The notes beneath the pieces are model-generated. The model searched no databases, had not been told where the DNA came from, and saw only the letters and a program-made list of their open reading frames with translations. Shown piece by piece: positions 1 through 9,673 of a stretch of 64,000 nucleotides of DNA (its first letter is position 1; each line of letters starts with the position of its first letter). A program made the translations under genes and the position numbers. The stretch is from DASUAS01 sp963756895. GTDB lineage: Bacteria > Actinomycetota > Acidimicrobiia > IMCC26256 > DASPTH01. Location of the stretch: positions 735,210 through 799,209 of the forward strand of contig CAVWPI010000011.1 in assembly GCA_963756895.1 (NCBI GenBank), in the 5' to 3' direction.

Positions 1-293
1 CGCTCGCGCATGATCGGCACGATCGGGTTCTGGATCGCACCGACGCGCGTGAGCGCGGCGAGCAGCACGAGGCTGTCGATGGTCGTGGGGAGTTGCCAGC
101 TGACGACGGTGCCGGCGCGCACACCGAGGTCGTGGAGGCCGGCGGCGACCCGTTCCGCCTCGTCGCGGTACTCGGCACAGGTGAGCACGCGCCCGTGCTC
201 GTCGGTGAGCAACGGGCGGTCGGGGCTCTCGGCCGCGCGGTGCTCGACCAGTCCCCAGTAGGTCGGTGGATGCTGCGGGATCGCGTCGCTCAT
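1..293 (-). CDS. AMP-forming acyl-CoA synthetase, N-terminal part (cut by window edge)
   Basis: The first 97 residues of an acyl-adenylate/acyl-CoA synthetase that activates a carboxylic acid to its CoA thioester. From the ATG at 293 the protein starts MSDAIPQHPPTYWGLVEHRA and continues with TYWGLVEHRAAESPDRP and VSWQLPTTIDSLVLLAAL, the usual N-terminal layout of this superfamily. The AMP-binding motif and catalytic core lie outside the window, so the substrate cannot be named. The start lies 4 nt after the stop of the upstream SDR gene on the same strand, indicating one operon for fatty or aromatic acid degradation. No frameshift is seen in the visible part. Confidence 0.75.
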   Translation of the reverse strand, partial: MSDAIPQHPPTYWGLVEHRAAESPDRPLLTDEHGRVLTCAEYRDEAERVAAGLHDLGVRAGTVVSWQLPTTIDSLVLLAALTRVGAIQNPIVPIMRE

Positions 294-297
294 CGGT

Positions 298-1069
298 TCA
301 GACCCTCATGATCCAGCCGCCGTCGACGCTGATCGTCTGCCCGTTGATCCAGTCGCCGGCGCTCGACGCCAGCAGGAGCACGGTGCCGACGAGGTCGTCG
401 GGCGGACCTTCCTTCTTGCCCGGGACCGCGGCGAGGATCGCGGCGCGGATGGGGCTGTCCTTGGCCAAGCGACTCGTAGCCGGCCTCGTCGCCACGAACC
501 CGGGCGCGATCGCGTTCACGTTGATGCCCCGGGGCCCCAGCTCGTTGGCGAGCGACGGCGGTGATGCTCACGAGCGCGAGCTTGCTGATGCTGTAGATCC
601 CGCCCGGCGTGAACGCGCCGCCGGACACCTGGTTGATGATGCGTCCGCCACCGCGCTCGAGCATCGACGGCACCGCGGCGCGGGTGCACACCAGCGCGCC
701 CTTGACGTTGACCTCCATCACGCGGTCCCACCAGTCGAGCGGGAGCGTCAGCAGAGACCCCATCGGGATCTCCTTCATCAGCGCCGCGTTGTTGATCAGG
801 ATGTCGACGCCGCCGAACTCGTCCCGCGTCCGCTGCACCATCGCCTCGGCGGCGTCGGGATCGGTGATGTCGACGCGCACCCCGACCGCCTGGCGGCCCT
901 GGGCGCGCAGCTCCTGCGCGTGTGCCTCGGCGCGCTCGCCGTCGAGATCCGCGAGCACGACCGCGGCGCCCGCGGCGGCGAGCCCGCGGCCGTACTCGGC
1001 GCCGCAGCCGCCGGCGCCGCCGGTGATCACCGCGACCTTGCCGTCCAACGAGAACCGCTCGATGCTCAT
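298..1069 (-). CDS. SDR-family NAD(P)-dependent oxidoreductase (one frameshift)
   Basis: Short-chain dehydrogenase/reductase of about 256 residues. The N-terminus MSIERFSLDGKVAVITGG carries the Rossmann glycine-rich loop (TGGAGGCGAEYG), then ADLDGERA, the NNAA motif (ILINNAALMKE), the catalytic YSISK and a C-terminus ending SVDGGWIMRV. The reading frame changes near 550-560, inside TAVAR-NELGPRGINVNAIAP. One extra C restores the family sequence, so this is probably a sequencing error. It is transcribed with the downstream acyl-CoA synthetase and probably acts as a hydroxyacyl-CoA or alcohol dehydrogenase, but the substrate is not evident. It is divergent from the luciferase-like gene at 1139. 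Confidence 0.85.
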
Positions 1070-1138
1070 CTCAACCCCCGAAGTGGACCAGCAGTCTCGA
1101 CTGGAAGAGTGGCGACAATACCCGTACCGTCTCGCGGC

Positions 1139-1984
1139 ATGAAGATCGGTGTGATGCTCGCAGGGGTCAACACGAAGTTCTGGACGACGGCGGCGCAGGC
1201 CGCCGAGGACGCAGGGTTCGAGTCGGTGTGGTTGCCGGAGCACCTGGTGTTCCCGGTGGAGATGAAGGGCAGCCCGCACGCGGGCGACTCGCATCCGCCG
1301 ATCCCGTCGAACACGCCCGCGTTCGACGCGCTCATGGCGTTGGCTGCGATCGCGGCGACCACGAAGAACGTGCGCCTCGGCACCAACGTCTACAACATCG
1401 GCCTGCGCCACCCGTTCGTGACCGCGCGCGCCATCACCACGCTCGACGTGATCTCGGGCGGTCGCGTGGAGTTCGGCATCGGCGCCAGCTGGTTGGAGGA
1501 GGAGTGGGAGGCCACCGGCCTCGACTTCCACACCCGCGGCCGCCGCGTCGACGAGACCATCGACATCTGCCGGCGACTCTGGACGGACGACGTGGTGGAG
1601 CACCACGGCGAGTTCTTCGACTTCGCGCCCGTCATGTTCAACCCCAAACCGGTGCAGCAACCGCAGCCCAGCCTCCTCATCGGGGGAGACGGCGCGGCGG
1701 CGAAGCGTCGCGCCGCCCTGGTCGGCGACGGGTGGTTGCCGATGAACCACTCGCTCGAGCAACTGCCGGGCGCGCTGGCGGAGATCAACGAACAGCGGGC
1801 GGCGGCCGGTCGCGACGGCACCACCACCCTCACCGTCGGCGGCAGCATCGAGACCCTCGCCGACGTCGACCGCTACCGCGACGCCAACGTCCACCGTGTG
1901 CTCGTGCGCCCCTTCATGTCGTCGCGCGAAGCCCTCGACGGCATCGCCCGCTTCGGCGACGAGGTCATCGCCAAGCTCAACTGA
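1139..1984 (+). CDS. LLM class F420-dependent oxidoreductase
   Basis: Intact 281-residue luciferase-like monooxygenase-fold protein starting MKIGVMLAGVNTKFW. It has the TIM-barrel landmarks of the F420-dependent branch: FESVWLPEHLVFP, an insert at about residues 42-60, LGTNVYNIGLRHPFVTAR, GRVEFGIGASWLEEEW and LIGGDGAAAKRRAALVGDGW. These enzymes use reduced coenzyme F420 (sometimes FMN) to reduce or oxygenate small molecules. The start follows the divergent SDR gene by 69 nt. A large nested hairpin lies after the stop. The F420 assignment rests on family resemblance; the substrate is unknown. Confidence 0.85.
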   Translation: MKIGVMLAGVNTKFWTTAAQAAEDAGFESVWLPEHLVFPVEMKGSPHAGDSHPPIPSNTPAFDALMALAAIAATTKNVRLGTNVYNIGLRHPFVTARAITTLDVISGGRVEFGIGASWLEEEWEATGLDFHTRGRRVDETIDICRRLWTDDVVEHHGEFFDFAPVMFNPKPVQQPQPSLLIGGDGAAAKRRAALVGDGWLPMNHSLEQLPGALAEINEQRAAAGRDGTTTLTVGGSIETLADVDRYRDANVHRVLVRPFMSSREALDGIARFGDEVIAKLN

Positions 1985-1999
1985 CCCGGCCCTCTCGCG

Positions 2000-2046
2000 A
2001 GGTTGCGTCACCTGACGGCGTAGAACGCCGCTGAGTGACGCAACCT
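2000..2046. terminator. Nested perfect hairpin between convergent genes
   Basis: A 12-bp perfect inverted repeat (AGGTTGCGTCAC at 2000-2011, GTGACGCAACCT at 2035-2046) encloses two CTGA segments and an inner 6-bp perfect stem (CGGCGT/ACGCCG) with an AGA loop. It fills the 64-nt gap between two tail-to-tail genes, so a bidirectional transcription stop is the simplest role. There is no T-run, so a REP-like element is the alternative. Confidence 0.6.
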
Positions 2047-2048
2047 GG

Positions 2049-3119
2049 CTACTGGGCGAGCAGGTCGGTGAGCCAGTGGACGTCCTCGAGGCCGCGGAGG
2101 ACGTCGTTGAGGTGGGTGCAGGTGCTCGGGCCGACGAGCTTGGTGCGAGCCTCCGGACGCAGGTCGTCGATCCTCCAGCCGATCAGGCGGTCGGTGCTCC
2201 CGATCGCCTGCGGGCACTCGACCCACGGCAGCACGCGCGCGTCGGCGGTGCACGAGGTGATCACCATGGTGTCGGGATCGACCGTGGTGTCGACGGTGTA
2301 CTCGTGCACCACCGTCTCGCCCGCGTCGCCGTCGGTGCACGAGTCGCGGAAGAACACGTCGGCGTGGACGAGCCCGTCACCGCTGGTGTCGCGCCACACG
2401 TCGAGACGGCGGATGCGTCGGGTCGAGTACGCGGGAAGTGGGTCGAACGCGACCCATCCCCACGGATCGTCGTCATCGCGGAGGTCGGGCGCGTCGGGAC
2501 CGAGCAGCACCGGCGGCCGGCCGTCCTCGAGGTTGGCGAGCAGCGTGCCGCCGGTCTGCCAACCCGCGCAGATGTCGGCCTGTTGGAGCCGGATCTCCGT
2601 CTTGTTGATGCGATCGCGCCACGAGTCGAGGTCGACGGCGCCCTCGTCGGCGGCGATCGACATCGCCATGCCCGACACCAGCGTCGCGCCGGGGACGTCG
2701 TCGAGCAGCAGATAGGGGAGTGACCCCCGCGCCGCGCCGCTCTGCAGGTCGAGCACCTTGCGGAACCCGCCGCCGGCGCGCGCGCCGACGAACGCCGCGG
2801 CATCGGGCACGTCCGGGGTCACCGCGAGCTCGCGGACGAGCATGCCCTGCGTGTAGTCGACGACCAGCTGCGTCTCGGTCTCGGCGACGACCGTGGGGGC
2901 GCCGTCGGCGGCGGTGACGACATCGCGCCCGAGCCCGTGCTGGCGCAGCAGACCCTGGAGCCCGTCGGGTCGGATCGAGGTGATGGAAGTGGTGCGGCGC
3001 ACCGACGCCGGTCGGCGCGTGGGCGTGCCCGTCGTGGGATGGTGCGGCCCCTGTCGCGGGTCGCGTGGTGCAGCCACTCGGTCCTCGTTTCGGCTCGGGC
3101 CCACTCGGGTGCCCGGCAC
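2049..3119 (-). CDS. DUF2889 domain-containing protein
   Basis: A 356-residue protein of unknown function. The C-terminal third matches the DUF2889 layout: an Arg/Leu-rich segment (IGSTDRLIGWRIDDLR) followed by a conserved Cys-Thr-His-Leu (GPSTCTHLNDVLRGLED). The domain begins near residue 42 with RRTTSITSIRPDGL. The roughly 40 residues before it are Pro/Arg-rich and low in complexity, so the true start may lie further in. DUF2889 proteins in actinobacteria often sit near fatty-acid or aromatic-acid genes, as here, but no activity is known to me. It converges on the LLM gene at 1139 across the hairpin at 2000-2046. Confidence 0.75.
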   Translation of the reverse strand: MPGTRVGPSRNEDRVAAPRDPRQGPHHPTTGTPTRRPASVRRTTSITSIRPDGLQGLLRQHGLGRDVVTAADGAPTVVAETETQLVVDYTQGMLVRELAVTPDVPDAAAFVGARAGGGFRKVLDLQSGAARGSLPYLLLDDVPGATLVSGMAMSIAADEGAVDLDSWRDRINKTEIRLQQADICAGWQTGGTLLANLEDGRPPVLLGPDAPDLRDDDDPWGWVAFDPLPAYSTRRIRRLDVWRDTSGDGLVHADVFFRDSCTDGDAGETVVHEYTVDTTVDPDTMVITSCTADARVLPWVECPQAIGSTDRLIGWRIDDLRPEARTKLVGPSTCTHLNDVLRGLEDVHWLTDLLAQ

Positions 3120-3210
3120 TGGTCGCTGCCGCCATCGTACCGGGCGTGGGGGCGCGCCGACCGGGGCGCAGGGGGGAAGGTGTCTGACCTTTTCGTCTAG
3201 CGTCGCCTGC

Positions 3211-4284
3211 GTGCTGAAGCTCGGACTGCGACTGGAGCTGTACCGCTCCCCGACGGTGCAGGTGCCGTACGACCTCGTGCAACGCGCCGAGGAGCTCGGC
3301 TTCCACTCGGTGTGGACGGCGGAGGCCTACGGCGCCGACGCGCTCACCCCGCTCGCCGCGATCGCGGCGCGCACCGAGCGCATCAAGCTCGGCACCGCGG
3401 TCGTGCAACTCGCCGGTCGCCCGCCGGCGATGCTCGGCATGCAGGCGATGACCATCGACGCGATCGCCGGCGGTGGCCGCATGATCATCGGCATCGGGCT
3501 CTCCGGCCCGCAGATCGTCGAGGGCTGGTACGGCCAGCCGTGGGGAAAGCCCAACGCCCGCCTGCGCGACTACGTCGAGATCCTCAGGGACGTGCTGCGC
3601 CGCGAGGGTCCCGTCACCCACGACGGACCCGAGATCTCGCTGCCGTTCACGGGACCGGGCGCGCTGGGGCAGGGCAAGCCGCTGAAGTCGATCCTGCACG
3701 CGCCGTCCGACATCCCGATCTGGCTGGCGTCGGTCGGACCGAAGAACACCGCGTTGTGCGCGGAGCTCTGCGACGGGTGGCTGCCGATGGGCCTGCCGCC
3801 TCGTGGCACCGACGATCCCGACGTCGCCGCCGCGCTGGGGCAGGGCTTCGCCCGTCGCGCCGACGGGGGCCAGGCCGACTTCGACGTGTTCAACGGCCTC
3901 ACCGTGAAGATCACCGACGACGTCAAGGGCTGGCTCGACAGCATCCGCCCGTACCGCGCCACGTACGTCGGCGGGATGGGCAGCCAGTCGCACAACTACC
4001 ACGTGGAGTCGATGGCGAAGCGCGGCTTCGCCGACGACGCCGCGCGCATCCAGGAGCTGTTCCTCGCCGGTCGACGCGAGGAGGCGATCGCAGCGATGCC
4101 CGACGAGGCGCTGCTGCAGGGCACGCTGGTGGGCACGCCGGCGAGCATCCGCACGCAGTGGGACGCGGGCGGCATCGTGCCGCCCGGCGTGACCGGTGTG
4201 ATCGTGGGGGCCGACCGGCCCGATGAGCTCGAACTGGCCGCAGAGCTCACGGGAGCACGAGACGGAGTGCGAGAAGATGCCTGA
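3211..4284 (+). CDS. LLM class F420-dependent oxidoreductase (second copy)
   Basis: Intact 357-residue luciferase-like enzyme starting at GTG (VLKLGLRLELYRSPTVQ). Family landmarks are FHSVWTAEAYGADALTPLAA, IKLGTAVVQLAGRPPAMLGM, GGGRMIIGIGLSGPQIVEGW and IPIWLASVGPKNTALCAELC. It is closer to the long subfamily of mycobacterial F420-dependent oxidoreductases than to the shorter enzyme at 1139. The GTG at 3211 gives an N-terminus aligned with the family; a frame open further upstream would add an unconserved Arg-rich leader. It precedes the carboxyltransferase gene by 57 nt on the same strand, so the two are probably co-transcribed. Confidence 0.85.
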   Translation: MLKLGLRLELYRSPTVQVPYDLVQRAEELGFHSVWTAEAYGADALTPLAAIAARTERIKLGTAVVQLAGRPPAMLGMQAMTIDAIAGGGRMIIGIGLSGPQIVEGWYGQPWGKPNARLRDYVEILRDVLRREGPVTHDGPEISLPFTGPGALGQGKPLKSILHAPSDIPIWLASVGPKNTALCAELCDGWLPMGLPPRGTDDPDVAAALGQGFARRADGGQADFDVFNGLTVKITDDVKGWLDSIRPYRATYVGGMGSQSHNYHVESMAKRGFADDAARIQELFLAGRREEAIAAMPDEALLQGTLVGTPASIRTQWDAGGIVPPGVTGVIVGADRPDELELAAELTGARDGVREDA

Positions 4285-4341
4285 AGGGGATGAAGTGGAG
4301 GCGGGCCCGGACGGCTCGGGGTCGCCGGAACGGAATCGACC

Positions 4342-5838
4342 GTGAGGATGCGCGACGACTGGGAAGCATCGCTCGCCGACCTGGAGCAGCGCCGCGCCGC
4401 CGGTCGCGCGATGGGGGGCGAGGAACGGCTGGCCAAGCACCACGGCCAGGGCAAGCTCGACGCGCGCGCCCGCATCGACGCGCTCGTCGATCCCGGCTCG
4501 TTCATGGAGCTCGGCACGCTCACCGGCGGCGACGAGGCGCCGGCTGAGGCCATCGTGCTCGGGTCGGGCAAGGTCAGCGGTCGCCCGGTGATCGTCGCGG
4601 CCGAGGACTTCACCGTGATGGCGGGCACCATCAGCCACACCGCGAACTCGAAGCGGTACCGCGCCGCGGAACTTGCCCTGCGCGACCGCGTGCCGCTGGT
4701 GATGATGCTCGACGGCGCAGGCTTCCGCGCCGACGGCAAGGCGTACGGACGCGCACCCACCGACCTGCTCTCGCAGTCGCGCTGCTCGGGGCACGTGCCG
4801 CTCATCACCGCGGTGCTGGGTTCGTCGGCCGGCCACGGCGCCCTCGTCGCACCCATGTCCGACTTCACGGTGATGAGCGCGCACGCGGCGATCTTCACCG
4901 CGGGTCCGCCGGTCGTCGCGGAGTCGATGGGGGAGAAGGTCACCAAGGAGGAGCTCGGCGGCCCCGGCGTCGCCATCCCCAGTGGCCTGATCCAGAACGT
5001 CGCGCCCGACGACGCCGCCGCGCTCGAACTGGTGCGCCTCTACCTCAGCTACTTCCCGTCGTCGGCGTGGTCGTACCCGCCCGACTACACGCACGCCGAC
5101 ACCGCGCCGCGGCTCGTCGAGGAGATCCTCGACATCGTGCCGCGCGACGGCAAGCGCGTCTACGACGTGCGCAACGTGATCGACGTCGTCGTCGACCAGT
5201 CGTCGTGGTTCGAGGTGCAGCCCGACTTCGGGAAGTCGGTGGTCACCGCGCTCGCGCACCTCGGCGGCCATCCGGTGGCGGTCATCGCCAACCAGCCGCA
5301 GGTGTTCGCCGGCTCCATCGACGTCGACGGTGCCGACAAGGCCTCGCACTTCATCACCGTCGCCGACTCGTTCCACCTGCCGTTGGTCTTCCTCGCCGAC
5401 AACCCCGGCGTGCTCCCCGGCACCGCGTCGGAGAAGCGCGGCATCCTGCGTGCGGGCGCCCGCATGTTCGCGGCCCAGACGATGGCGACGTCGCCGAAGT
5501 TCGAGGTGACGATGCGCAAGGCGTACGGCTTCGGCTCGATGGTGATGGGCATGATCGGCTTCGACAACCAGTCGGCCGTGTTCGCGTTCCCGGGCGCCAC
5601 GATGGGCGCGATGGGCGCGGCGGCGATGAGCCGGTCACGCGGCTCCGACCTCGACGAGGCGGAGCTGCTCAAGAAGATGGAGCTCGAGGCGTCGTACCGC
5701 TCGGCGCAGGGCTTCGGCTTCGACGAGCTCATCGACCCGCGCGAGATCCGCAACGTGTTGCTGCACTCGCTCGAGCGTGCGCTGTACCAGCGTCAGACCG
5801 CGGCCGAGCCCGTGGCCCGCGTCGCGATCACACCCTGA
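4342..5838 (+). CDS. Acyl-CoA carboxylase beta (carboxyltransferase) subunit
   Basis: Intact 498-residue carboxyltransferase subunit of a biotin-dependent acyl-CoA carboxylase, which moves carboxyl from carboxybiotin to an acyl-CoA. Two crotonase-fold halves are visible: the N-half has GKLDARARIDALVDPGSFME and the oxyanion-type SSAGHGALVAPM. The C-half has ADNPGVLPGTASEKRGILR and FPGATMGAMGAAAM. The start is GTG at 4342, with an ATG 6 nt downstream as the alternative. No biotin carboxylase or biotin-carrier gene is nearby, so the holoenzyme partner is elsewhere. The gene converges on a phosphotransferase gene and stops just before a structured inverted repeat. Confidence 0.88.
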   Translation: MRMRDDWEASLADLEQRRAAGRAMGGEERLAKHHGQGKLDARARIDALVDPGSFMELGTLTGGDEAPAEAIVLGSGKVSGRPVIVAAEDFTVMAGTISHTANSKRYRAAELALRDRVPLVMMLDGAGFRADGKAYGRAPTDLLSQSRCSGHVPLITAVLGSSAGHGALVAPMSDFTVMSAHAAIFTAGPPVVAESMGEKVTKEELGGPGVAIPSGLIQNVAPDDAAALELVRLYLSYFPSSAWSYPPDYTHADTAPRLVEEILDIVPRDGKRVYDVRNVIDVVVDQSSWFEVQPDFGKSVVTALAHLGGHPVAVIANQPQVFAGSIDVDGADKASHFITVADSFHLPLVFLADNPGVLPGTASEKRGILRAGARMFAAQTMATSPKFEVTMRKAYGFGSMVMGMIGFDNQSAVFAFPGATMGAMGAAAMSRSRGSDLDEAELLKKMELEASYRSAQGFGFDELIDPREIRNVLLHSLERALYQRQTAAEPVARVAITP

Positions 5839-5853
5839 CGGACGGCTACGAGT

Positions 5854-5919
5854 CCACCTGCCGAGCATCTCAAAGCTCGAGCGTCAGATACGCACGCGAA
5901 CCTTGAGATGTTCGGGTGG
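5854..5919. terminator. Imperfect inverted repeat between convergent genes
   Basis: CCACC-CGAGCATCTCAA (5854-5873) pairs imperfectly with TTGAGATGTTCGGGTGG (5903-5919), with a small inner GCGT/ACGC stem at 5881-5893. It overlaps the 3' end of the minus-strand phosphotransferase gene and follows the carboxyltransferase stop by 15 nt, which suits a bidirectional terminator. There is no T-run. Confidence 0.45.
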
Positions 5920-7002
5920 GCGGGCGGTTCGCTCACGCGCTCCATCAACTCGTCGAGGGCGCGGGAGATGTCGTTGTCGTAGCCGAACGGCTCCGGGATG
6001 ATGCCCATGTCGTGGAGCAGGGTGCCGAGGCGCAGCATCACCACGGTGAAGCGCAGCGCCGCGAACACGAGGAACCAGTGGAGGTCGGCACCGCTGCGAC
6101 CGGTGAGCGACTCCCACCGCGCCACCGTCTCCTCGCTGCGACGGGAACCCCGGCAGCCGCTCCTGGCCCGCGCTGCGGGTGAGCACCTCGTCGCAGAACA
6201 ACCACCAGCCGAGGTCGATGCGCGGGTCGCCCAGCGCCACCATCTCCCAGTCGAGCACCGCGACCACCTCGCCGTCGCGGAACATCTGGTTGGCCAACCG
6301 CGAGTCGCCCCAGGTGATGGTGACCTCCTCCGGATCCGACCCGGGCCGGTTGGCGCTGCAGCCACGCCAGCGCCGCGCGGGCACCCTCGTGCGGCCGGCC
6401 CTGCTCGGCCCGCTCGGCCCAGTCGAGCGACTCCGCGTAGTAGGTGAGCTGCTGCTCCAACGCGGGTTCACCGCGCTCGCGGTCGTCGAGCCGCTCGAGC
6501 CCGAGCGCACGCCAGTCGAGGTTGTGCACCGCCGCGAGGGCGGCGATGCCGTTCCACCACACCGTCGACTGCTCCTCGGGGTCCGCGTCGCGCAACCAGC
6601 CGTCGACGGAGTAGTGGGGAGCGTCGGACGGAGCGATGCCGTCGACCCGGCGCATGATCCAGAACGGGCTGCCGAACCACGACGGGTCGCCCTCGAACCA
6701 GAGCATCTCCGGCACCGGGACGTCGGTGTGCTCGGCCAGCGCCTGCATCACCCGGAACTGGGTCTCGAAGTTGGCCTCGAGGAACACGGTGTGCGCCTGC
6801 GGCGCGATGCGGGCGACGAGGTGGTGGACGGCCGGGTGCGCCGTCGTCCCTCCCAGGTGGCGTCGAAGAGGATGGTCTCGTTCGAGAACCCCGTGCTGCC
6901 GGGGATCTCGAGGTGGTCGACGGTGACACCCTGCAGGCCCGCGACCTCGCCCAGCCAGCGCTGCAGCTGCGCCACCGTCTGGTCCTGATCGCGCGACACC
7001 AC
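5884..7002 (-). CDS. Aminoglycoside-phosphotransferase-fold kinase (several frameshifts)
   Basis: Phosphotransferase of the APH/ACAD10 type, about 360 residues, split over frames. Pieces in order from GTG 7002 are: VSRDQDQTVAQLQRW and STGFSNETILFDATW; ANFETQFRVMQALAEHTDVP and SPFWIMRRVDGIAPSD; the catalytic loop ITWGDSRLANQMF with the Mg site VLDWEMVALGDPRIDLGW; and FLVFAALRFTVVMLRLG. Frame changes fall near 6850, 6355 and 6140. The family phosphorylates small molecules and is common beside acyl-CoA dehydrogenases, as here (divergent gene at 7148). The C-terminal frame is uncertain; in another frame the stop would be at 5793, overlapping the neighbouring gene. Confidence 0.75.
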
Positions 7003-7147
7003 CCCCACGGAGGGAAACCTAACGCCCCCGCACGCGCGCCCGGTTGGTGTCCGGAGCCCGCCGTCCGCTGAAATTGCGCGGAGACCAAGAACTGGCCAGG
7101 ATGGCTGGCCGGCCACCGATCGCCGCCCCGGACCAGAAGAGGACGCC

Positions 7148-8289
7148 ATGGAGCTCGTGCTGACCGACGACCAGGAGTTCTTCCGCGACACCACGCGGAA
7201 GTTCCTCGGCAGCGAGTGCCCGCATTCCCAAGGTCCGTGAGCTGCGGGCGAACGAGGCCGGCTTCGAGCCCGACTTCTGGCGCCAGGGCGCCGAGCTGGG
7301 CTGGATGTCGATGCTCGTGCCCGAGGAGCTCGGGGGCGGAAGCGTGAGCGGCAACGGGCCGTCCGACCTCGCGCTGGTGGCGCACGCGTTCGGCGCGCAC
7401 GTCGCGCCCGGCCCGCTGATCCCGTGCAACGTCGTCGCCACCGCGCTGGTCCACTCGGGCAGCGAGCAGCAGCAGTCGGAGGTCCTCCCCGCCTTGATCG
7501 CGGGCGAGCTGATCGCCACCTGGGCCGACACCGAGCTGCCGCCGCACGACACCCTCGGCGCGGTCGCGCTGCGGGCCGAGGCCGACGGTGACGGCTACGT
7601 CCTCACCGGCGTGAAGTCGCCGGTCGAGGCGGGCGCCCAGGCCGACCACCTCCTCGTCACCGCCATCACCGACGCCGGCCTCACGCAGTTCCTGGTGCCG
7701 GCCGACGCCGAAGGCCTCACGATCACCCCGCTGCGCAGCGTCGACATCGTCCGTCGCTACGCCCGCGTCCAGTTCGACGGGGTCAAGGTCGCGGCCGGCA
7801 CGCTGGTCGGCGCGCCGGGTGACGCCGCCGCCGAGGTCGAGGCGCAGGTCCAGATCGCCGGCGGTGATCCAGTCGGCCGAGATGTCAGGTGCGGCCGACT
7901 CGGTCTTCGACATCAACCTCGACTGGGCGTTCAGCCGCTACTCGTTCGGTCGCCCGCTGGCTTCGTACCAGGAGATCAAGCACCGCTTCGCCGACATGAA
8001 GATGTGGCTCGAGGCCAGCCACGCGCTCGCCGACAGCGCGGCCCGTCACGTGTCGCGCGACGATCCCGACGCCGCGATCGCGGTCGAGCGCGGCGAAGGC
8101 GTACGCCGGCAAGTACCTCGCCGAGCTGATCCAGGACTGCGTGCAGATGCACGGCGGCATCGGCGTGACGTACGAGCACGACCTCCACCTCTTCCTCCGC
8201 CGCATCACCGTCGACCGTCTCACCTACGGCACGACCGCCGACCACCACCGCCGCATCGGGCGCCCTGCGCATCGCGCGACGCCGCCTGA
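7148..8289 (+). CDS. Acyl-CoA dehydrogenase (frameshifted)
   Basis: FAD-dependent acyl-CoA dehydrogenase of about 380 residues. It starts MELVLTDDQEFFRDTTRKFL with a GAGGA ribosome site 6 nt upstream. Recognisable blocks are LGWMSMLVPEELGG, LIATWADTELPPHD, FSRYSFGRPLASYQEIKHR (the usual GRPL.SYQ..KH signature) and the C-terminal QMHGGIGVTYEHDLHLFLRR. Frames change near 7223, 7865, 8098 and 8255. It lacks the strong alternating acidic and aromatic substrate signatures needed to name a chain length. It runs directly into a second dehydrogenase gene. Such pairs often form alpha2-beta2 enzymes acting on steroid side chains or branched acyl-CoAs (inference from other actinobacteria). Confidence 0.8.
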
Positions 8290-8309
8290 ACCTCGCGAGA
8301 GGCATCGAC

Positions 8310-9586
8310 ATGACCACGACCACCACCGCCGGTACCGACATCGAGTCGGTCGAGGAGTTCCGCCTTCGGGCGCGGGACTGGCTCAAGGAGAACTTCCCCC
8401 GTTCCGACGGCATGCGCCGTCTGCTCCGCGCCAGCGGAGAGCGACGAGGAGGAGCTCGCCGACATCCAGCGCCAGCGCGACCTGCAGCGTCTGCTCTTCG
8501 ACGGCGGCTTCGCCGGCGTGTGCGTCCCTCCGGAGTACGGGGGTCTCGGGCTCACGCCCGACCACCAGCGCGCGCTCAACGAGGAGTCGCGTCGGCTACG
8601 AGATCCCGTTCCTGATCCAGGTCCCGACGTTCGTGCCGTGCATGGCCGTGCTGCTCGAGTTCGGGACCGAGGAGCAGAAGCTGAAGTACATCCCCCCGAT
8701 GCTCAAGGGCGAGGAGATCTGGATGCAGTTCCTCTCCGAGCCGAGCGGCGGCTCCGACGTCGCCGCCGCGCTCACCACCGCGGTGCGCGACGGCGACGAG
8801 TGGGTGGTGAACGGATCGAAGGTGTGGACCACCGGAGCGTGGTTCTCCGACTACGGCCTGTGCCTGCTGCGCACCAACTGGGACGTGCCCAAGCACCGCG
8901 GCCTCAGCGTGCTCATCATCCCGATCCACCAGGAGGGCATCGAGCTGCACCGGATCGAGATGATCAACGGCTCGAAGGAGTTCTGCCAGGAGTTCATGAC
9001 CGACGTGCGCGTGCCCGACTCCGACCGCGTCGGTGAGGTCGACCAGGGCTGGACCGTCGGCACGCGTTGGATGTTCCACGAGAAGAACGCGATGGGCGGT
9101 GGGTCGCCGTTCGTCACCGGGTCGCTGCACGCAGGACTGATCGAGAGCCGCGACCCGTACGTCGACCTGGTGCGTGGCACCGGGCGGACCGACGACCCGG
9201 GCGCGCAGCAGCTCGTCGGCGAGGCCCACATGCTCGGGTTGGCCCGCAGCGCGCTGTCGGCCCGCATCACCGTCGGCATGCGTACCGGCCAGATGCCCGA
9301 CAACAGCGCCGCCATCGCCCGGCTGATCTCGGCCGTGGCGTTCCAGCGCCAGAGCACGATCTCACTCGAACTCGCCGGGCCCAACGCGGCCGCGTCGCTG
9401 CCCGACGAACCGTGGGGCGAGAAGGGCTTCAACTTCCTCGAGCGCCAGTCGTCGGGGATCGGCGGCGGCACCACCGAGATGGCGCGCAACAACATCTCGG
9501 AGAAGGTGCTGAGGATGCCGCGGGAGATCACCCACGACAAGAACATGCCGTTCCGCGACGTGCCGAAGGGTCCGCCCGGCAACTGA
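8310..9586 (+). CDS. Acyl-CoA dehydrogenase, second subunit/paralogue (two frameshifts near start)
   Basis: Acyl-CoA dehydrogenase of about 425 residues beginning MTTTTTAGTDIESVEEFRLR. The body from about 8615 to the stop is one open frame with the FAD/substrate-domain landmarks IWMQFLSEPSGGSDVAAALT, VNGSKVWTTGAWFSDYG, the arginine-rich helix, and the C-terminal QSSGIGGGTTEMARNNISEK. Frames change near 8445 and 8597. It follows the 7148 gene by about 20 nt, so the two are one transcription unit and may form a heteromeric dehydrogenase. A perfect 13-bp hairpin terminator lies 30 nt after the stop. Confidence 0.85.
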
Positions 9587-9616
9587 TCCACCGCGGACGC
9601 ACGACGCAGTACGCGA

Positions 9617-9646
9617 GAGGGGGAGCCGGCGAACCGGCTCCCCCTC
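9617..9646. terminator. Strong hairpin terminator
   Basis: A perfect 13-bp GC-rich stem (GAGGGGGAGCCGG / CCGGCTCCCCCTC) with a CGAA loop, between the stop of the acyl-CoA dehydrogenase (9586) and that of the convergent binding-protein gene (9674). It lacks a T-run, as is usual in high-GC actinobacteria. Confidence 0.7.
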
Positions 9647-9673
9647 GTCGTGTCGCTCGTGCGTTGCTCAGCC

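Noticed and set aside
2473..5376. A very long open frame on the minus strand opposite the LLM and carboxyltransferase genes
   Set aside because: It has no family resemblance, is extremely Arg/Ala/Gly-rich, and lies opposite two intact conserved genes; it is a by-product of high-GC codon bias.
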